64,000 bases of DNA from Alisma plantago-aquatica (Eukaryota > Streptophyta > Magnoliopsida > Alismatales > Alismataceae): the NCBI GenBank assembly GCA_963693085.1, contig OY856413.1:102188801-102252800 (forward strand). The letters run 5' to 3'. A program made the position numbers and the translations under genes. The notes under the pieces were generated by a model. The model saw nothing but the letters and a program-made list of their open reading frames with translations. It was not told the DNA's origin and ran no database searches. This document shows, piece after piece, positions 58,490 to 64,000 of this stretch (position 1 is its first letter; the number at the start of each line of letters is the position of its first letter).

Positions 58490-60910
58490 TGTTGGTCACG
58501 ATAAGGGTGAACCTTCAGCTGGGGCCCAATTTCACTCAACCCTAGATTTACCTCTATTCAAGATCCTCTCAGCCTTGGTCTTGATCAATCGGTTTCGATC
58601 CAAACGGTTTCATTCATTTGGTTTTGACCTCTCGGTCTTAGCCATTCATCCACACGATCTTTATCCAGCGATCCACCCTCCTTGTAGTTTGCCTCCAATT
58701 GGTTTTGCCCTTCCATACAGTCTCAAGACCGTGTGAGGCCATACGGTCTCAAGACCGTGTGAAGCCTCATGATCTCAAGACGGTATGGGAAACCATCTAC
58801 TCGAGACTATAAGGAGCTTCGGTGACTGTATACCTGCCACTTCCAACGCCTCCTGCCCTAATGATCTTGTCCTCTTCCTTCCTCTCCATCGACTTGCAAC
58901 CCTCAACATCCCATTGACCTACTTCCTGACACACCTGCTTCTTTCTTCCTCCCATTCTTCATTCCCGCCATAGACCACCACCTGCAAAACCTAACCCTCA
59001 ACGCCCTGCACTGCAACCACCTCTCTCATGGTCCTGGTCTCTGCCCTCCACACAATTTTGAGACCGTGTGGCAGCAAACAATCTTCGAGACCGTATAGCC
59101 TTCATCCATCAGCAAGACCGTTTGGACGCAATCATGCGAGACCATTTGGAAGTGAAGATTCGCTGGGGTAGAAAACCGTGATGAACCAGTGATCAATCCC
59201 TAAGACCATTTGAAACCCATCGGTCTTCAAGACCGATTGCATCTCCAAACCTTTAAGACTCCAGGACTGTTGGAGACAAAGACTGTTTACACGATGAACA
59301 CTATTTGGACGGAGGGATGCCAAAGACCGTTTGATGACAATCATTCCTCAAGACAGTGAGAGGCATAGATCGTTAAGCAGTGACCGGTCTCCAAATTGTT
59401 TGGATACCATCGATCCTCAAGTCCATTTAGCGACAATCGATCTCAAGACCGTTAGGAGCCTCTCGGTTTCCAAACCATTCAAGAAGACCATTTGCTCCAA
59501 ACCGTGTGAAGAGCACTCACACTAAAAATGTAAGGACCTGACCAGTGCCTATAAATAGAGCCACAAGGGTCCTCATTTAGGCATCAGACCCAGGACGCCG
59601 ACAGGCTGCTTGAACATAGGTTCTATTCTGATCATCCATGCCATTGCCACTTCACCTACTGCTCCTACTACGAGCAAGGAGGTCAAGACGAGAAAGAAGG
59701 TGGAGAAGAAGATCTGCCCGTTCTGTCTTGGTGGTTCTTCCTCCTCATCCAGATCTTCTCCGACACGATATAGAAGACCACATCATCTTCACTTATCTGC
59801 GACTACCTTATGCATCATGCTCATGGCGGAACCTTCCCTCTTTCTTGTTCTTCTTATTTCTTGCATCATGAGCGAGTAGTTCCTTTTCACTGGGGTGCGG
59901 GGACTAGCCCTGCTACCCATGCAAGCATGTTCTCTTGTTAAACATTCCATGGCAATGAATATAACTTTTCATTTCATTGTTAATCATTAATGTTTGTAGA
60001 TAGATTACCTAATTGCTTTTATCTTGTTCTTCCTTATGTTGCAAGAACTTCTATGTGTAGGGTAGAATGTCGATTAATGAGGTTGACTCCCAAACTAGAA
60101 ATAGAATGGGATTCCTTGATGTAGTAAGTGTATGATCCATGAGGGGACGATCCATCTAGCCAACGGTGATGCTTCTGTGGCCTAAACATCCTGCTGGGAG
60201 GGCCACAGCTTCAGTTGGATAATTGTATCTTCATTGTTAATCATCAATGGTTGCTTGAAGATTAATCACATGCTTGCTTGTCGATTAGAACGGTTGAATC
60301 CCTGACTAGAAATAGAAAGGGATTCCTTGAGGTTGTAAGTGTATGATCTGTCAGGGGATGAGCCATCTAGCCCACAGTGACACTTCTGTGTGCCTAAACA
60401 TCGCTAAGGGAGGGCCCCAACTTCAGTTGGAAATCTATATCTTCAGAACCTTAAGAGCAAGATCCAGATGGCGACAAGACATCAGATGCCTAAGGTGACA
60501 CTTACGCAAACCTAAACATCCCTCAAGGAGGGTTTGTAGCAGTTCTATTTGGATAGTTATATCTTTCCTGGAAGTTTGATGTTTGGATATGTTTTCATGT
60601 GAAGTGGTGGTGAAACCCGATACCATCCCAGTGATTCTATATCATTAATCCAGATCAACTTTAATTCTTCTCTTTACTTTCCTATACTTAGTTTAATTAA
60701 CCTCAAATCAACCTTTGTTTTAAATATTAGTCTTACTTGAACTAGACTAGACTAGCAATGATTCTTAAAAATGTTGTCCCTTGGGATTCGATCATTAACT
60801 ATACTGTGATAAAACCCGTCCGCTTGCGGGTGGTATTATTGCACAAGGATTTGGTAAAAGTTGAGGGATTTCAACCCTGAGTGAATTTGTTAGTGCGATA
60901 ATAAACCACA
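58490..60910 (+). repeat. Athila2 5' LTR
   Basis: The right edge ends ACCACA, followed eight bases later by the primer site. The TATA box (CTATAAATAG, 59549-59558) lies 1.35 kb before that edge, the same spacing as in Athila1. Ahead of it, from about 58710 to 59510, are some sixteen degenerate TCAAGACCGTTTGGA-like motifs. The left edge is not confirmed by a target duplication because the other end is outside the window. Confidence 0.7.
59970..60560 (+). repeat. Degenerate tandem duplication in Athila2 LTR
   Basis: About two and a half units of roughly 210 bp. 'ctagaaatagaa' occurs at 60095 and 60306, and 'cctaaacatc' at 60181, about 60392 and about 60508. The units are diverged, so this is old. 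Confidence 0.8.
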
Positions 60911-60917
60911 TCAAATT

Positions 60918-60937
60918 CGGTCACTGTTGTTGGGGAC
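60918..60937 (+). promoter_or_regulatory. Primer-binding site of Athila2 (tRNA-Asp type, mutated)
   Basis: GTCACTGTTGTTGGGGAC resembles the Athila1 site with C-to-T changes at two CC positions. It lies eight bases past the LTR, the spacing usual for Athila. Confidence 0.75.
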
Positions 60938-61093
60938 AATGAAATCAGTTAGTCAAATCTAGTTCTTTTGACGCTAATCTAGGATTTTGCTTTTTCTTTT
61001 GATACAATTGATTATTCACTTGAATTCGGTTCTAATTTGTCAACCTCACTTCTGAAAAATCTTTCCATCCCAAGTACCAACAAAGATTAGTGC

Positions 61094-64000
61094 ATGTACA
61101 GCTCAAACAGTCCCGGTCTCACTACTAGCTTTGATCATGAGATAGACAGACCATTTCATCATCAGAATAGAGAGAACCCAACAAGAATGGCTTAAGAGGA
61201 GGAAATAGCATGGAGGGTTGATCAAGCCCTGGTTGCATAAAGAGATAGGCTTATGCAAGAAGCCAAAGCTACAGTTGAAACAGAGATCAGAGCAGCTCAA
61301 GCAATAGCACAAGCAGAAGAACTGTAGAAGGACCTTAATGAGTTCTTCATCCCTAAAGTTGTCGATGTTCATCACCCAGTGCAACCTCCTCCCATCAATG
61401 CTGCCAATTTTGAGATAAAGGCACATTGGATCACTTTGCTTCATAATAGCCCATTTTATGGTAAACAAGGAGAAGATAGTCAGGAACATCTTCTGAGGTT
61501 TATTGATCTATGTGCTATGACAAAGAAAAATGGAGTCTCAGACGATGCCATCCCACTCCGTCTTTTCAAGTATTCTCTTGATGATAGAGATATAAGTTGG
61601 TACAACTCATTGCAATGTCAACCCATCACCACTTGGGAACAACTTCAAAATGTCTTTTTGGAAAAATTCTACCCTCCTTCTCTCACATATGAAATCAGGG
61701 GACGTATAACTCAATTCACTCAGGTCCCTAGAGAATCCCTTGATTAAGCATGGCAAAGATACAAAGAGCTTCTGTGCACGTGTCCACACCATGGTATTCC
61801 TAAGAATCAACTCATCGAGATCTTCTATAGGGGTGTGGATGATGACATCAAGAGGTTCTTAAACTCCTCATCTGGATGAAACTTCATGTGTCAAAGTTAT
61901 GACAGTGCCTGGAATGTTGTCACCCTGGGAGATGAAAATCAAGCTAATTGGGGTAGATCTGTAGGCAAAGGAGTATTGAAGGTGGCTATGGCTGAAGCTA
62001 CTCCTGAATACAAGTATATCGCTGAAACCCTCAAAGTCTTAGTTGCCAAGCAAGACCATATTGAATCATCCCTTACTGCATACGAAAGAAGACACTCACT
62101 CCCACAACAACAAGAACAGATCAAGTCAGCTACACTGTTCTGTGAAGCATGTAAAAGCACTGATCATTCTACTCTAGCTTGCAATATTCTTTATGATGTT
62201 GTTTTGAGCAACATTTATGGCCAAGGAGATAATAGTCAAATGGAAAATCTTAATGATGTCAATACTATCCCTAGTCAAGGATATTACAATCTGAATTAGA
62301 ATAGGAACCATCCTAGTTTTCAATATGGAAATCCTTCAGGAGCGGAAAACTCACAACAATTTGGTTCAAATAATCAGCAACGAGGACCACCAGGATCACA
62401 GTATAACCAACAATAAAATTTCAGGAATCGAGAGAACTTTAGGGGTAACTTTTCAAACAAGAATTTCAACAATTATCAAAACAATTCTTAGTTCCAGAAT
62501 CTCAACCAAGTACCTTACTAGAACCAACAACAAGGGTAGTAAGCTAACCCCGTCACATCTTATGACAAGCTAATAGCCATTGAAAAGATGCTACGGTCAC
62601 AACAGACTATGATAGCAAACCAATAAGCCCATTAGAAGGCTATTGAATCTCAACTAGCTCAACTTGCAGCTAGCATGAAGCCACCTGCTGGAGCCTTTGC
62701 TGGCCAACCAGAGAACAATCCTAAGCACCCATAACAAATGAAGGTTGTCACCACTAGGTCTGGAAAAGATTATTATAATCCTCCCATCGAGACACCTGTA
62801 GTGATTCCTGACGAGGGTGACTCTGTGGTTGTCCAAGACTCTAAAACATCTGAGTCTCAACCAAAAAGGGCAGTAATTATTGATAAAACAGACAAGGCAA
62901 GTTTTGAAGCACCTACCGTTACAAAAACTAAATAAACACCTGAGCTGTATGTGCCAGTGTACAAGCCTTGTATACCTTTCCCAGCTCGTTTGAGGCAGAC
63001 AAAGCTCGACACTCGATTCAACAAGTTCAAAGAAGCTATGAAGAAACTTCATGTTGATATACCCTTTCTTGATGCGTTGGCTGAAATACCAGCATGGACA
63101 AAGTACTTAAAGTCTCTCCTGACAAGGAAATATATAACTGAAGAATATGAGATAGTCAAGTTAGCAACGACCACTTCCGACATTATTCGGAGCAAGATGC
63201 CAAAGAAGCAGAAAGATCCAGGATACTTTGGTATTTCATGCCATATTGGTGATTCTTCATGTAAGAAAGGATTGGCCGATCTTGGTGCTAGCATCTCTAT
63301 CATGCCACTTAGCCTTTGTAAAAGGCTAGGGTTTGCTGAATTGCTCTTGACTGGCATGACCATACAGCTTACAGATAACACTGTGACTCTTCTCTTAGGA
63401 ATCATTGAAGATGTACCCGTCAGGGTAGGCAAAGATTCCTATGTTCCATGTGACTTTGTCATTATGGACATAAAAGAAGACACCATATACCCTCTCATAT
63501 TTGGCCGTTCATTCCTTGCCACTGCAAGAGCTCTGATTGATGTTGAAGTAGGAACCTTACTGTTCACACTAGGTAAAGAAACCCCCAAGTTCAAAGTTTT
63601 TGAAAGCATGCAAAGACCAAGCATGCAAGAAGAAGTCTACTTGATTGAGTGCATAGAGCAGGTGTCACTCCTCATGCAAGAGGATTATGAACAAGAAGAT
63701 CCTTTAGAAGTGTCTCTGACTAATCCAGATGTAGAAAGTTCAATTGACGAACAAATGAAAAGTTTTGTTCACCACCTCAACATTATTGAAAAAGTTCCTA
63801 AAGCCAAATTTGAGGAACTCAGGGTTGTGAATGTTACTGAAGAACCGAGCGAGAAACCAGAAGCCCCTAACATGAAACCCCTACTTGAGGGAATGAATTA
63901 TGTGTTTTTAGATGATCTCAAGGTCTGCCCAGTCATCATAAATTCTGATCTAACGGTAGAAAAAGAAGATAAACTCCTGAAGGAATTAAAGGAAAGAAGA
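61094..64000 (+). pseudogene. Athila2 gag-protease frame with 15 internal stops, incomplete at window end
   Basis: One frame, without any frameshift, runs from an ATG at 61094 to the last base. Gag has FEIKAHWITLLHNSPFYG and the capsid block DDRDISWYNSL...W..L...FLEKFYPPS (61400-61690). A Gln-rich linker follows (about 62300-62740), then VTTRSGK (62745), then the protease with DLGASISIMPLSLCKRLGF (about 63280). Stops are at 61193, 61238, 61325, 61745, 61877, 62297, 62414, 62489, 62519, 62537, 62540, 62624, 62633, 62732 and 62933. All but one are TAA/TAG, mostly in Gln-rich stretches, and the exception (61877) is TGA. The last 355 codons have none. A zinc knuckle is not seen; a Cys/His cluster at about 62140-62180 (CEACKSTDHSTLAC) fits C-x2-C-x4-H-x4-C. 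Confidence 0.88.

Larger units (their letters stand above)
58490..64000 (+). mobile_element. Athila2: second Athila-type element, 5' part, cut by the window end
   Basis: The LTR, primer site, gag and protease occur in order on the plus strand and continue off the window. Sequence similarity to Athila1 is only at the level of gag and protease motifs; the LTRs are different, so it is another family. The left edge (TGTTGGTCACG, 58490) is a best guess. Confidence 0.85.

Noticed and set aside
61094..62935. Reassigned stop codons (TAA/TAG as Gln) in Athila2
   Set aside because: Attractive because nearly all stops fall in Gln-rich stretches, but the following 355 codons and the copia gag use the standard code, many CAA/CAG remain and plants use the standard code. 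C-to-T decay is enough.

Overview
This 64 kb window looks like repeat-rich nuclear DNA of a flowering plant with a large genome. I find no host gene, tRNA, rRNA or CRISPR array that I can support. Nearly everything recognisable is a transposable element of a plant-specific type: Athila-type Ty3/gypsy (tRNA-Asp-like primer site), Ty1/copia with a UBN2-type gag, a CACTA (En/Spm) element with Transposase_21/DUF4218/DUF4216, and large non-autonomous LTR elements with initiator-Met primer sites. The sequence does not let me separate monocot from eudicot.

The core is a nest that can be resolved to the base from target-site duplications (TSDs). Level 1 is a non-autonomous LTR element (called LARD1 here) with 3.4 kb LTRs, 7997-54312, TSD GAACT, minus orientation. 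Level 2 is an Athila-type element (Athila1), 11760-50499, TSD CTTAT, minus orientation, inserted in the short internal region of LARD1. Level 3 is a 21.6 kb CACTA element, 27242-48826, TSD TAG, minus orientation, inserted in the 5' LTR of Athila1. Level 4 is a second non-autonomous LTR element (LARD2), 28645-36412, TSD CTTAC, and a gag-only copia element, 42575-46502, TSD CGTTG, both inside CACTA genes. A probable solo LTR (16905-18956) sits in the 3' part of Athila1.

Outside the nest, 1-7991 is AT-rich unrecognised DNA with a degenerate inverted repeat. The segment 54318-57218 ends in an LTR edge with a polypurine tract, and about 58490-64000 is the 5' part of a second, plus-strand Athila-type element (Athila2) that runs off the window.

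Athila1 has gag, protease, RT, RNase H and integrase in order on the minus strand (26795 to 21437), then an extra ORF in the envelope position whose C-terminus is a Ulp1/C48-type cysteine protease (catalytic-type H, D and C visible at 15.0-14.8 kb). The CACTA element has a transposase gene (46695 to 39431) and a second gene (39286 to 28211) that joins a TnpA-like region to another Ulp1-type protease. So two unrelated transposons in the same nest each carry a SUMO-protease-like domain. In both Athila elements and in the CACTA transposase, long stretches keep one frame and are broken mostly by stop codons that C-to-T (or G-to-A) transitions can explain, as expected for methylated, silenced plant transposons. 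None of the autonomous elements looks coding-competent.
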